Shown: piece after piece, positions 7,662 to 13,638 of the stretch
Layout of the letters: every line of letters begins with the position of its first letter
How positions within the stretch are numbered: position 1 is the stretch's first letter
Assembly (NCBI GenBank): GCA_937888665.1
Contig: CALBET010000022.1
Span: forward strand, 1 to 13,638
DNA from: an uncultured Acidobacteriota bacterium
Lineage (GTDB): Bacteria > Acidobacteriota > Vicinamibacteria > Vicinamibacterales > UBA8438
Direction: 5' to 3'
Length of the DNA stretch: 13,638 bases
Notes under the pieces: model-generated
Told to the model about the DNA's origin: nothing
Seen by the model: only the letters and a program-made list of their open reading frames with translations
The model's database searches: none
Translations under genes and position numbers: made by a program

Positions 7662-7768
7662 CGGTTTCCTGGCGAGGCGTCCGTCTGGCGGCGTTGCTGC
7701 GTCGGTCACATGCCGCTTGCATGCTCCCTCCTTGCGCCTTGCCAGCCGAACGCCTCGCCAGGAAACCG
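7662..7768. repeat. 107-base element bounded by perfect 19-base inverted repeats
   Basis: CGGTTTCCTGGCGAGGCGT (7662-7680) is matched exactly by its reverse complement at 7750-7768. Pairing continues inward with two mismatches, giving 26 of 28 paired bases (7662-7689 with 7741-7768) around a 51-base loop. The loop has its own stem CATGC-CGCTT-GCATG (7709-7723) and, on the minus strand, AAGGAGG (7727-7733) four bases before an ATG. The left arm starts on the base after the xerC stop. No T-tract or flanking target duplication is visible. It lies between convergent genes, so a two-way terminator is possible; a MITE- or REP-like dispersed repeat is the main alternative. Confidence 0.85.
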
Positions 7769-7803
7769 TTCAGCGTGCGCCGAACACCGGCCGCGGGGGG
7801 GGT

Positions 7804-7818
7804 CGGGGCACAGCCCCG
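7804..7818 (-). terminator. Short GC stem-loop right after the sigma-54 regulator
   Basis: CGGGGC-ACA-GCCCCG is a perfect six-base stem with a three-base loop, beginning two bases past the TAG of the minus-strand regulator. It is followed on that strand by a C-run rather than a U-tract, so it is at best a weak or Rho-assisted 3' end. Its core GGGGC-NNN-GCCCC is the same as that of the stem-loop at 5307-5323. Confidence 0.35.
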
Positions 7819-7819
7819 T

Positions 7820-9220
7820 CTACGTAGTCACGCGCGGCGCCATGGGGCGACGCAATTCGATGCCCAGCGTCTTGATCTTGTAGTTCATCACCCGGGGCGT
7901 GATCGACAACAGCTCGGCCGCGTCTTTCTGGACCCAGTTGGACATTGTCAGGGCTTCCACCACCGCCTGGCGCTCGACTTCCTCAAGCGCAATGCCGGTC
8001 GGTGGGATCTTGACGACCGCGGCTACGCCCGACCCGTCGATGGTGGGCGACAACTCACCGAGCCGCAGGTCTCCGGTGGTGATGACGTTGCCCTCGGCGA
8101 GCAGCACCGCGCGCTCGATGGCATTCTCCAGCTCGCGTATGTTGCCAGGCCAGTTGTAGCGCTGCAGCAGTTTCTCCGCCGCCGGCTCGAGCCCGACCAT
8201 CTTCTTGCGGAGCTCGCCCGAGAACCGTCGGATAAACGTCTTGGCCAGGTCGCCGATGTCTTCCTTGCGGTCACGCAGCGGTGGCATCTCCACCGACATC
8301 ACGTTGAGCCGGTAGTAGAGGTCTTCGCGAAACTCACCGGTCGCGACCATTGCCGACAGGTTCCGGTTCGTGGCGGTGATCAGTCGGACATCGACGCGTA
8401 TGGTGCGGGTGCCCCCGAGACGCTCGAACTCCTGCTCCTGGAGCACCCGCAGGATTTTGGCCTGAGTGTTCGCGCTCATGTCCCCGACTTCGTCGAGGAA
8501 CAGACTGCCCGCGTCAGCTTGCTCGAATCGTCCGATACGTTGTCGGTCGGCGCTCGTGAACGCGCCCTTCTCGTGGCCGAACAGCTCGGACTCGAGGAGG
8601 TTTTCTTGCAGCGCGGCGCAGTTGACCCGAACGAAATTACGGTTTGCGCGTAGTGAGTTGTGATGCAGGGCCGCGGCGATCAGCTCCTTGCCGGTTCCGG
8701 TCTCTCCCCGGATCAAGACGGTTGTGTTGGTCTTGGCGACCTTTCGTACGAGGCCGAGCACACGCTGAAGCGCCCCGCTTGCGCCCACGATCCGGTCGAA
8801 CTCGTAGATGTCTGGTTGGGTGTGACGCAGGTAGTCGATCTCATGCCTCAGCCGCCGCACCTCGAGGGCTTTGTCGATCTTGAGTTCCATCTCCTCGATT
8901 TCGAACGGCTTCTGCACGTAGTCGAACGCGCCGATCCGCATCGCTTCGACAGCCGTCTGCACAGACCCGAACGCCGTCATCAGGATGACCGCTGTAGTTG
9001 GCTGGAGCGCCTTCGCGGTGCGAAGTACTTCCATGCCGTCGCTGCCACCCATCTTGAGGTCGCAGACCACCACGTCGAACTGCCCCTTGTGCAGGTGTTC
9101 GATGGCGGCGTTCCCGCTGTCCGCCTCTTCCACGTCGTGTCCGGTCTCGCTCAAGGCACGTACGATGCCGCGGCGTAATGAGTCGTGGTCGTCGGCGACG
9201 AGGATCCGTTCCCTAGACAT
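7820..9220 (-). CDS. Sigma-54-dependent response regulator (NtrC family)
   Basis: A 466-residue enhancer-binding regulator. The receiver domain (about 1-120) has Asp10/Asp11, phospho-acceptor Asp54 in VVCDLKM, Thr82 and Lys104 (VQKPF). The AAA+ domain (about 140-385) has Walker A GETGTGKE (172-179), Walker B LFLDEVGD (240-247) and the arginine-rich YYRLNVM and NWPGNIREL segments. The sigma-54 contact loop reads GAFTSA (219-224), not GAFTGA. A Fis-type helix-turn-helix lies at about 413-455 (ALEEVERQAVVEAL, KDAAELLSITPRVMNYKIK). It should activate sigma-54 promoters after phosphorylation by the adjacent kinase, whose gene overlaps its start by eight bases. The start is set by AGGGAG (9226-9231), ruling out a 39-residue upstream extension. 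Targets are unknown; I saw no clear -24/-12 sigma-54 promoter in the window. Confidence 0.94.
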   Translation of the reverse strand: MSRERILVADDHDSLRRGIVRALSETGHDVEEADSGNAAIEHLHKGQFDVVVCDLKMGGSDGMEVLRTAKALQPTTAVILMTAFGSVQTAVEAMRIGAFDYVQKPFEIEEMELKIDKALEVRRLRHEIDYLRHTQPDIYEFDRIVGASGALQRVLGLVRKVAKTNTTVLIRGETGTGKELIAAALHHNSLRANRNFVRVNCAALQENLLESELFGHEKGAFTSADRQRIGRFEQADAGSLFLDEVGDMSANTQAKILRVLQEQEFERLGGTRTIRVDVRLITATNRNLSAMVATGEFREDLYYRLNVMSVEMPPLRDRKEDIGDLAKTFIRRFSGELRKKMVGLEPAAEKLLQRYNWPGNIRELENAIERAVLLAEGNVITTGDLRLGELSPTIDGSGVAAVVKIPPTGIALEEVERQAVVEALTMSNWVQKDAAELLSITPRVMNYKIKTLGIELRRPMAPRVTT

Positions 9221-10367
9221 GCGTTCTCCCTGCGGTTCGAGGGGCCGTCGGCGACCTGCCGGACGCGTTCGTGGAGTGTGGCACCGGGAGCCGAACCCGG
9301 AACCGCGTGCCGCCGCCGGTCCGCGGCCCGACGTCAATGCGGCCGTCGTGGGCGTTGACGATCTTCCGAACGATAGCGAGTCCCAAACCGGACCCCCGGG
9401 GCTTGGTGGTAAAGAACGGGCTGAAGATCTGCTCGGTCACCTCGGCAGGGATGCCTGGGCCGTCGTCGGTGACTTCCACGGTGACATAGCCGGCGTAGTC
9501 AGGTTGTTCGCCTGGTTCAGTGGACTCGTCGGCCGCCGCGTAGCCGGACGTGACCCAAATGTGTCCACCGTCGGAGATCGCTTCGACCGCGTTCGTCAAC
9601 AAGTTGGTGAACAGCTGTCGCAGTTGTAGCGGGTCCGCCTCCAACCGCGGAAGAGAGGCGTCTCGGTCCACAGCGATCGTGGTTCGCCTCGCACTCGGCA
9701 GACTACGCACCGTCGCCATCGCGGTGTCGATCACCGTGGCGATCGACACCGCCTCGACCTGCAAGCTCATCGGCCGCACGAACTCGAGCACGTGGACGAC
9801 GATCTGGTTCGCCGTCTTTGCTTCGTTGATGATGTCGGTCAGCAGGTCGTGGGTGTCCGGTGACTCGGGTAACTGCCGCTTGAGCACGCCAGCCATGACC
9901 TGGATGCCGGCGAGCGGGTTCTTGACCTCGTGCGCGATCGCGGCCGCCATTTCGCCAAGTGCAGCCAGTCGGTCTCGAAGTCGTTCGCGTTCCTCGAGCT
10001 GTTCAACGCGCGTCAGATCCTTGAACAGCAGCGCCGCTCCCGACACGGTGCCGTCGCGGTCGGCGATGCGGCAGAGCGTGTAGCCAACCGCCTTGCCCGA
10101 CGACCGAAGCCGAAGCTCCGCTCGGTTTGGGAGCGCGGTGTCCGTGAAGGCCAGCGAGAGCACGTCCGTGAGGTCGTGGTCACGGCCCAGCACCTCGTGA
10201 AACGGCCGACCGAGGTGGCTCGCGGACGCGGCCACCCCCAGGATGCGGTACGCGGCGTCGTTCACGACCGCGATGGAGCCGTCGCGCCAGATGGCGATGA
10301 CGCCGTTTCGCAGGCTGTGGACGACGTTGCGGTAGAACGCTTCTCGGTCAACCATCGGGTTGTGCAC
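9213..10367 (-). CDS. Cytosolic PAS sensor histidine kinase (NtrB-like)
   Basis: A 384-residue kinase with no membrane segment, so it senses an internal signal. A PAS domain spans about 10-118 (NVVHSLRNGVIAIWRDGSI, ILGV, ALLFKDLT). A short coiled stretch (VEQLEERERLRDRLAAL) leads to the dimerisation domain with phospho-acceptor His146 in AAAIAHEVKNPLAGIQ. The HATPase domain has the N box FTNLLTNAVEA (253-263), G1 DDGPGIP (301-307), the F box IFSPFFTTK and G2 GSGLGLAI (325-332). Residues about 363-384 are a disordered Ser/Pro/Arg tail. The stop overlaps the regulator's ATG by eight bases, so both are made together and very probably form one pathway. The start is GTG 10367 (GAAGG 11 bases upstream); ATG 10355 is equally possible. 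Resemblance to NtrB is architectural only; nitrogen control is not shown. Confidence 0.92.
   Translation of the reverse strand: MHNPMVDREAFYRNVVHSLRNGVIAIWRDGSIAVVNDAAYRILGVAASASHLGRPFHEVLGRDHDLTDVLSLAFTDTALPNRAELRLRSSGKAVGYTLCRIADRDGTVSGAALLFKDLTRVEQLEERERLRDRLAALGEMAAAIAHEVKNPLAGIQVMAGVLKRQLPESPDTHDLLTDIINEAKTANQIVVHVLEFVRPMSLQVEAVSIATVIDTAMATVRSLPSARRTTIAVDRDASLPRLEADPLQLRQLFTNLLTNAVEAISDGGHIWVTSGYAAADESTEPGEQPDYAGYVTVEVTDDGPGIPAEVTEQIFSPFFTTKPRGSGLGLAIVRKIVNAHDGRIDVGPRTGGGTRFRVRLPVPHSTNASGRSPTAPRTAGRTHV
9226..9231 (-). promoter_or_regulatory. Shine-Dalgarno of the sigma-54 regulator
   Basis: AGGGAG on the minus strand lies five bases before the ATG at 9220. It lies inside the 3' end of the kinase gene and supports MSRERILVADD as the N-terminus. 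Confidence 0.7.
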
Positions 10368-10481
10368 GTCTGGACGAGCCTTCAGTTCGCTCGGGTGAGC
10401 GCCCCGCGCGTCCGGCGGGGGGAGCCGGCCTCTCCACCTGGTCGGAGCAGGGGCACCCCCTCAGCCGTTCGACAAGACAAT

Positions 10482-10511
10482 AGTGTAATCGGACGGCCCT
10501 GTAGGGCTCAA
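10482..10511 (-). promoter_or_regulatory. Candidate sigma-70 promoter for the kinase-regulator operon
   Basis: On the minus strand TTGAGC (10506-10511) is separated by 18 bases from TACACT (10482-10487), four of six matches to each consensus hexamer. Transcription would begin near 10475, leaving a leader of about 110 bases before the kinase. Unverified. Confidence 0.3.
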
Positions 10512-10603
10512 TCGACTGGAGCGAGCATCGCGTGAACATCCGCTCGTGGGCGGACAAGCCCCGTGCCTTCAGATCTGTATCTCGCCCCGTCAAGTGGATT
10601 GCC

Positions 10604-10622
10604 GTGCGGGCCGGACCCGCAC
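10604..10622 (-). terminator. Stem-loop downstream of the ABC-F gene
   Basis: A perfect seven-base stem with a five-base loop, GTGCGGG-CCGGA-CCCGCAC as read on the plus strand, lies about 52 bases past the ABC-F stop. No U-tract follows on the minus strand (GGCAATCC), so intrinsic termination is uncertain; RNA 3'-end protection is an alternative. Confidence 0.35.
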
Positions 10623-10673
10623 TGTTCCGTGACGGTCATGTAAATGCTGCAAACGAAGATACTTGCATGGAAA

Positions 10674-12668
10674 TCAGGATCGTGGTCCGTGGTCTCCGTC
10701 GACCTGCTGCATTGCTTCCCACTGACCCATGAGGTCGCCGACGTCCCACATGAGCTTCTCATAGCGCGCGATCACAGGGTGCGCCGCTTGCCGGTCGTCG
10801 TAGAAGCCGGGCGCGGCCATCAGACCCTCGACCTCTCGAATCTCTCGCTCGCGGTCGGCGATACGCCGTTCGAGGTCGTCGATCCGCTTGAGTTTTGCCG
10901 ATTCCGCCCGCTGGCGACGGCGGTCATCCTGGTTCCGCCGCTTCCGCTCATTCCGGTCGGACTTGCCGTCAGACGCCGGTACGGCCGGGGTGTCCCCGGG
11001 AGGCGGTTTCGGGGCGTTCGCCGCGGTGGGGCCTGTACGCGGCGCCTCCTTCGAGGTGGCGGCGCGCTGGGTTTTGCTCCAGCGGAACTCCTCGTAGGTC
11101 CCCGGATAGAGACTCGCCTCGCCACGACCCACCTCAATAATCGACGTCGCCAGCTGTTCGACGAAATATCGGTCATGCGACACGAATATGAGCGTGCCCC
11201 GGAAGGCTTTGAGGGCGTCCAGGAGGACGTTGGTCGAATCGATGTCGAGGTGGTTTGTGGGCTCGTCCAGCATCAACGTGTTGGAGGGCTGGAGCAGCAT
11301 ACGCGCCACCGCAAGTCTGGTGCGTTCACCCCCAGACAGAACCCCGACCGGCTTGTAGATGTCGTCGCCTGAGAACAGAAAGCCGCCCAGGATGTTCCGG
11401 ATCGACGGCAGCATCTCGGTCGATGAACTGGAGCCGAGCGTGTCGTAGACCGTGAGCTTGGGGTCCAGGCGCGTCGCCTCGTCCTGGGCGAAGTATTGCG
11501 CGACGAGATTGTGTCCTTCAATCCGGGCGCCCGCGTCCGGCGCCTCGGTGCCCGACAGCATGCGCATCAAGGTGGACTTGCCGGCGCCGTTCGGGCCGAC
11601 GATGGCGATCCGGTCGCCGCGTTCAATGTGTGCGTCCACCCCGTCCAGCACCACCGCTGTCCCGTAGGCCTTCCGAATGCCCTGTAGCTCCAGCGCGATG
11701 CGCCCGCTGCGCCGGCAGTCGGGAAACGAAAAATGCACCCGTTTGCGCGCAACCGGCACCTCGATCGGGACGATCTTGTCGAGCATCTTGATGCGGCTTT
11801 GCACCTGGGCCGCTTTCGTCGCTTGGTAGCGGAAGCGGTCGATGAACAGGCGCACCCTGGTGATTTCCTCATCCTGCCGCCGCTTCTGTTCCAGCAGGGC
11901 CGTGATCCGAGCGTCCCGCGCGACCAGATACTCCGAGTAGGTGCCGTTGTAGGGTGTCAACGTCCGCAGCCCCACCTCGGCGATGCGGGTCACGACGCGG
12001 TCCATGAAATACCGGTCGTGTGACACCAGGATGAGGGCGTGGGGATAGTCGGCCAGAAAGTCCTCGAGCCAGTTGCGGGCTTCGAGGTCCAGATGATTGG
12101 TCGGCTCGTCCAGGAGCAGCACGTGCGGCTGCCGCAGAATCAGCGTCGCCAGCGCGATTCGCATTTGCCAGCCGCCGGAGAAGGTGTCGGTCGGCTGTGC
12201 GAATTGCTCAGGTGTGAAACCGAGGCCGTCCAGCACGCCCGCGACCCGGAGCTCGATCGTGTAGCCGTCCTCATCACGAAAGCGGTGCTGCAGGTCGCTG
12301 TACCGCTCGAGCATGGCCGCCTGCTCGTCGGGCGTCCGCTTGTCGTCGGCGAGCTGCTCTTCAATCTCGTGCATGGCCTGCTTCACCTTGAGCAGTGGCT
12401 GGAAGGCGGAACTGACCTCATCGAGGAGCGTCCGGCCGGAGTGACTGAGGCCGTCCTGAGGGAGATAGCCGATCGTGGTCGCGCTCTGCTTGATGACGCC
12501 GCCGCTGTCGGCTTCGTCGAGACCCGCCACCATGCGCAGGAGCGTCGTCTTGCCGGCCCCGTTCGGACCGCACAGTCCTACCCGGTCGCCCGCGGCAATC
12601 TGCCAGTTGACGTTCTCGAAGAGCAGGCGGTCGCCGAAGCCCTTGGTGAGCGACGAGAGTTGGAGCAT
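10674..12668 (-). CDS. ABC-F family ATPase (ribosome-associated type, Uup/YdiF-like)
   Basis: A 664-residue protein with two ABC ATPase domains and no membrane segment, which marks the ABC-F class that acts on ribosomes rather than transporting solutes. Domain 1: Walker A GPNGAGKTT (34-42), signature FSGGW (163-167), Walker B LLLDEPTNH (184-192). Domain 2: GPNGAGKST (358-366), LSGGE (444-448), LMLDEPTNH (465-473). The linker between them (about 240-320, Lys/Arg-rich) is where family members contact the P-site tRNA. A Pro/Ala spacer (about 540-570) leads to a charged C-terminal coiled coil (about 570-650) as in Uup and YdiF. Whether it is a general translation factor or confers antibiotic protection cannot be told from sequence. 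Start ATG 12668 fits the family N-terminus MLQLSSLTKGFG; no clear Shine-Dalgarno. It lies 74 bases after the HTH-receiver gene on the same strand, so they may be co-transcribed. Confidence 0.93.
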   Translation of the reverse strand: MLQLSSLTKGFGDRLLFENVNWQIAAGDRVGLCGPNGAGKTTLLRMVAGLDEADSGGVIKQSATTIGYLPQDGLSHSGRTLLDEVSSAFQPLLKVKQAMHEIEEQLADDKRTPDEQAAMLERYSDLQHRFRDEDGYTIELRVAGVLDGLGFTPEQFAQPTDTFSGGWQMRIALATLILRQPHVLLLDEPTNHLDLEARNWLEDFLADYPHALILVSHDRYFMDRVVTRIAEVGLRTLTPYNGTYSEYLVARDARITALLEQKRRQDEEITRVRLFIDRFRYQATKAAQVQSRIKMLDKIVPIEVPVARKRVHFSFPDCRRSGRIALELQGIRKAYGTAVVLDGVDAHIERGDRIAIVGPNGAGKSTLMRMLSGTEAPDAGARIEGHNLVAQYFAQDEATRLDPKLTVYDTLGSSSSTEMLPSIRNILGGFLFSGDDIYKPVGVLSGGERTRLAVARMLLQPSNTLMLDEPTNHLDIDSTNVLLDALKAFRGTLIFVSHDRYFVEQLATSIIEVGRGEASLYPGTYEEFRWSKTQRAATSKEAPRTGPTAANAPKPPPGDTPAVPASDGKSDRNERKRRNQDDRRRQRAESAKLKRIDDLERRIADREREIREVEGLMAAPGFYDDRQAAHPVIARYEKLMWDVGDLMGQWEAMQQVDGDHGPRS

Positions 12669-12742
12669 GCCCGGGTGGAACTACCGTGTTGTGGTCGTGG
12701 TTCGTGGGGGCCCGATCGGATGGGCGCTGGAAGCGGGTGTCA

Positions 12743-13324
12743 CTATTCGCCGAGCGCTCGGGCTGCGACCGCCAGCACCTTCGGCACCTTGAACGGTTTG
12801 GTGAGATACCCAGACACGCCAAGATTGGCGGCCTCGATGGCACTCGCTTCCGTCGAGAAGCCGGTGATGATGATGACCGACAGACTGGCGTTCAGCCGTC
12901 GGGCCTCTTGAATGACGGTCAGACCATCCATCCCCGGCATCTGAAGATCAGTAATGAGAAGGTCATAGTGGCCAAGCCGCAGTCGCTCCAGCGCCACCTG
13001 ACCGTTCGGCGCCAGATCGACGGCGTACTCGGCCAGGGCGAGTGTCTTCGCCAGCAGGTCCCGAATGCTCGCCTCGTCGTCCACCACCAGCACCCGCGGC
13101 CGGCTGCTCGAACGGGGATGGGTCGAGGACGGCGCCGGCCCCGGAATGGTCTGGGACCGCTCCCGTTCGAGCCAGGAGTCGATGTCGGTCTTTCGGAAGC
13201 GCCACTGCCGCCCCACCCGGACCGCCGGGATCTTGCCGGCCTTGATCAGTCGATAGACCGTCCGCAGATTGACCTGCAGATACTCAAGAACCTCGTCTGT
13301 GGTCAGAAACGTTTCGTCGATCAT
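12743..13324 (-). CDS. Excisionase-type HTH fused to a response-regulator receiver
   Basis: A 193-residue two-domain protein. Residues about 5-53 (FLTTDEVLEYLQVNLRTVYR, then IKAGKIPAVRVGRQWRF, then DIDSWL) form a MerR/excisionase-type helix-turn-helix (HTH_17). A Ser/Pro-rich linker (about 55-75) leads to a C-terminal receiver domain (about 76-192) with acid pair Asp82/Asp83 (VVDDE), phospho-acceptor Asp126 (LITDLQMPGMDG), Thr154 and Lys176 (LTKPF). All phosphorylation residues are present, so it is probably an active regulator. The order, DNA-binding domain first and receiver last, is the reverse of OmpR or NarL regulators. No partner kinase is adjacent; the kinase at 9213-10367 already has its own regulator, though cross-talk is possible. 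The ATG at 13324 matches the N-terminus of HTH_17 proteins but has no strong Shine-Dalgarno. It probably shares a transcript with the ABC-F gene. Confidence 0.9.
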   Translation of the reverse strand: MIDETFLTTDEVLEYLQVNLRTVYRLIKAGKIPAVRVGRQWRFRKTDIDSWLERERSQTIPGPAPSSTHPRSSSRPRVLVVDDEASIRDLLAKTLALAEYAVDLAPNGQVALERLRLGHYDLLITDLQMPGMDGLTVIQEARRLNASLSVIIITGFSTEASAIEAANLGVSGYLTKPFKVPKVLAVAARALGE

Positions 13325-13638
13325 GATATGGCGGCGACGCGTGAACGCACTAGAGTACCACTTTTCCCTTACGCGAGCCTCTTTTTCAGGGGGTGTCGGA
13401 TGAGGGACGTGGCAGCGAGCGACCCTACGGGAATGATAACGTGAGTCGTGGAGTCGAGGCCTGCGATGCCCAAGAATACAGGGTCGGCGAGTGCTGATAT
13501 TTACGGAAGACCACTTTGCGCGCGCTGGCGTCTAATCATAAAGTGTAGACGCTTCTTGTCCGTAGGCGCTGGGCACAAGGCTGGGTAAATACGGACCATG
13601 AAATGTGTATGTTCTCGACTCAAGACCATGAGCGGAGT
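13325..13638. other. Non-coding flank upstream of the HTH-receiver gene
   Basis: There is no convincing gene in these 314 bases, and the sequence is visibly less GC-rich than the rest (ATAAAG, GATATTTACGG, GGGTAAATACGG). It should contain the promoter of the HTH-receiver gene; TACTCT on the minus strand near 13350 is a weak -10 candidate without a clear -35. On the plus strand TTGCGC (13516-13521), 17 bases, then TAAAGT (13539-13544) is a weak promoter pointing out of the window. An ATG at 13598 is open to the edge for 13 codons, too short to call. Confidence 0.4.
13528..13596. repeat. Two adjacent seven-base inverted repeats
   Basis: GCGTCTA (13528-13534) and TAGACGC (13546-13552) are separated by 11 AT-rich bases. 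GTCCGTA (13558-13564) and TACGGAC (13590-13596) follow, and a further TACGGA lies at 13502-13507. The first pair has the spacing of a dimeric regulator's operator and brackets a weak plus-strand -10. Possible operator sites; no binding protein can be assigned. Confidence 0.4.

Larger units (their letters stand above)
10368..10673. other. Intergenic region upstream of the kinase-regulator operon
   Basis: No gene is visible in these 306 bases. The left half (to about 10475) would be a GC-rich leader for the kinase and holds a stem CCGGC-7-GCCGG (10412-10428). The middle holds a candidate minus-strand promoter, and the right half is the 3' flank of the ABC-F gene with one stem-loop. No tRNA or riboswitch fold was recognised. 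Confidence 0.5.

Noticed and set aside
7662..7768. dif site for XerC/XerD next to xerC
   Set aside because: A dif site is about 28 bases with AT-rich core and 11-base arms; this element is far larger, GC-rich, and lacks the XerD-like TTATGTTAA half-site.
9276..9292. TGGCAC resembling the -24 element of a sigma-54 promoter
   Set aside because: It is inside the kinase coding region and the spaced -12 (TTGCA/T) is absent.
10368..10673. Possible tRNA or riboswitch in the kinase upstream region
   Set aside because: Only isolated hairpins are present; no cloverleaf, T-loop GTTCRANNC context or known aptamer core could be traced.
12686..13444. 252-residue plus-strand open frame over the HTH-receiver gene
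   Set aside because: It is antisense to a protein with intact HTH and receiver motifs and has no domain of its own.

Overview
This is a GC-rich window with short intergenic gaps. It suggests a diderm bacterium outside the Proteobacteria mainstream, most likely Acidobacteriota (Vicinamibacteria-like). The evidence is an exported lipoprotein with a clear lipobox, the dprA-topA-trmFO-xerC order, folate-type TrmFO, an NtrC-type regulator, and an excisionase-type HTH fused to a receiver domain. The phylum assignment is inference from gene content; no 16S or other marker gene is present.

Layout. Positions 1-1079 (minus strand) hold two overlapping envelope genes: a small exported TPR protein, then a lipoprotein cut by the window start. 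A 373-base divergent gap follows. Positions 1453-7661 (plus strand) hold a conserved genome-maintenance cluster: dprA (ssDNA/RecA loader), topA (topoisomerase I), trmFO (tRNA m5U54 methylation) and xerC (tyrosine recombinase). In Firmicutes and some other phyla this block usually continues into hslV-hslU. Here it stops at xerC and is followed by a striking 107-base inverted-repeat element. Positions 7820-10367 (minus strand) hold a cytosolic PAS histidine kinase and a sigma-54-type response regulator that overlap by 8 bases. Positions 10674-13324 (minus strand) hold an HTH-receiver regulator followed by an ABC-F ATPase. The last 314 bases have no convincing gene, look less GC-rich, and carry small inverted repeats.

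Most of the window is housekeeping or ordinary signalling DNA. The least explained pieces are: the inverted-repeat element after xerC, with a Shine-Dalgarno-led mini-ORF inside; a run of four stem-loops squeezed between topA and trmFO; the recurrence of a GGGGC-NNN-GCCCC stem-loop; a roughly 22-residue insertion in TrmFO; a GAFTSA variant of the sigma-54 contact loop; and the HTH-receiver fusion. No CRISPR array, insertion sequence, prophage, rRNA or tRNA gene was recognised, and I see no clear defence or mobile system.
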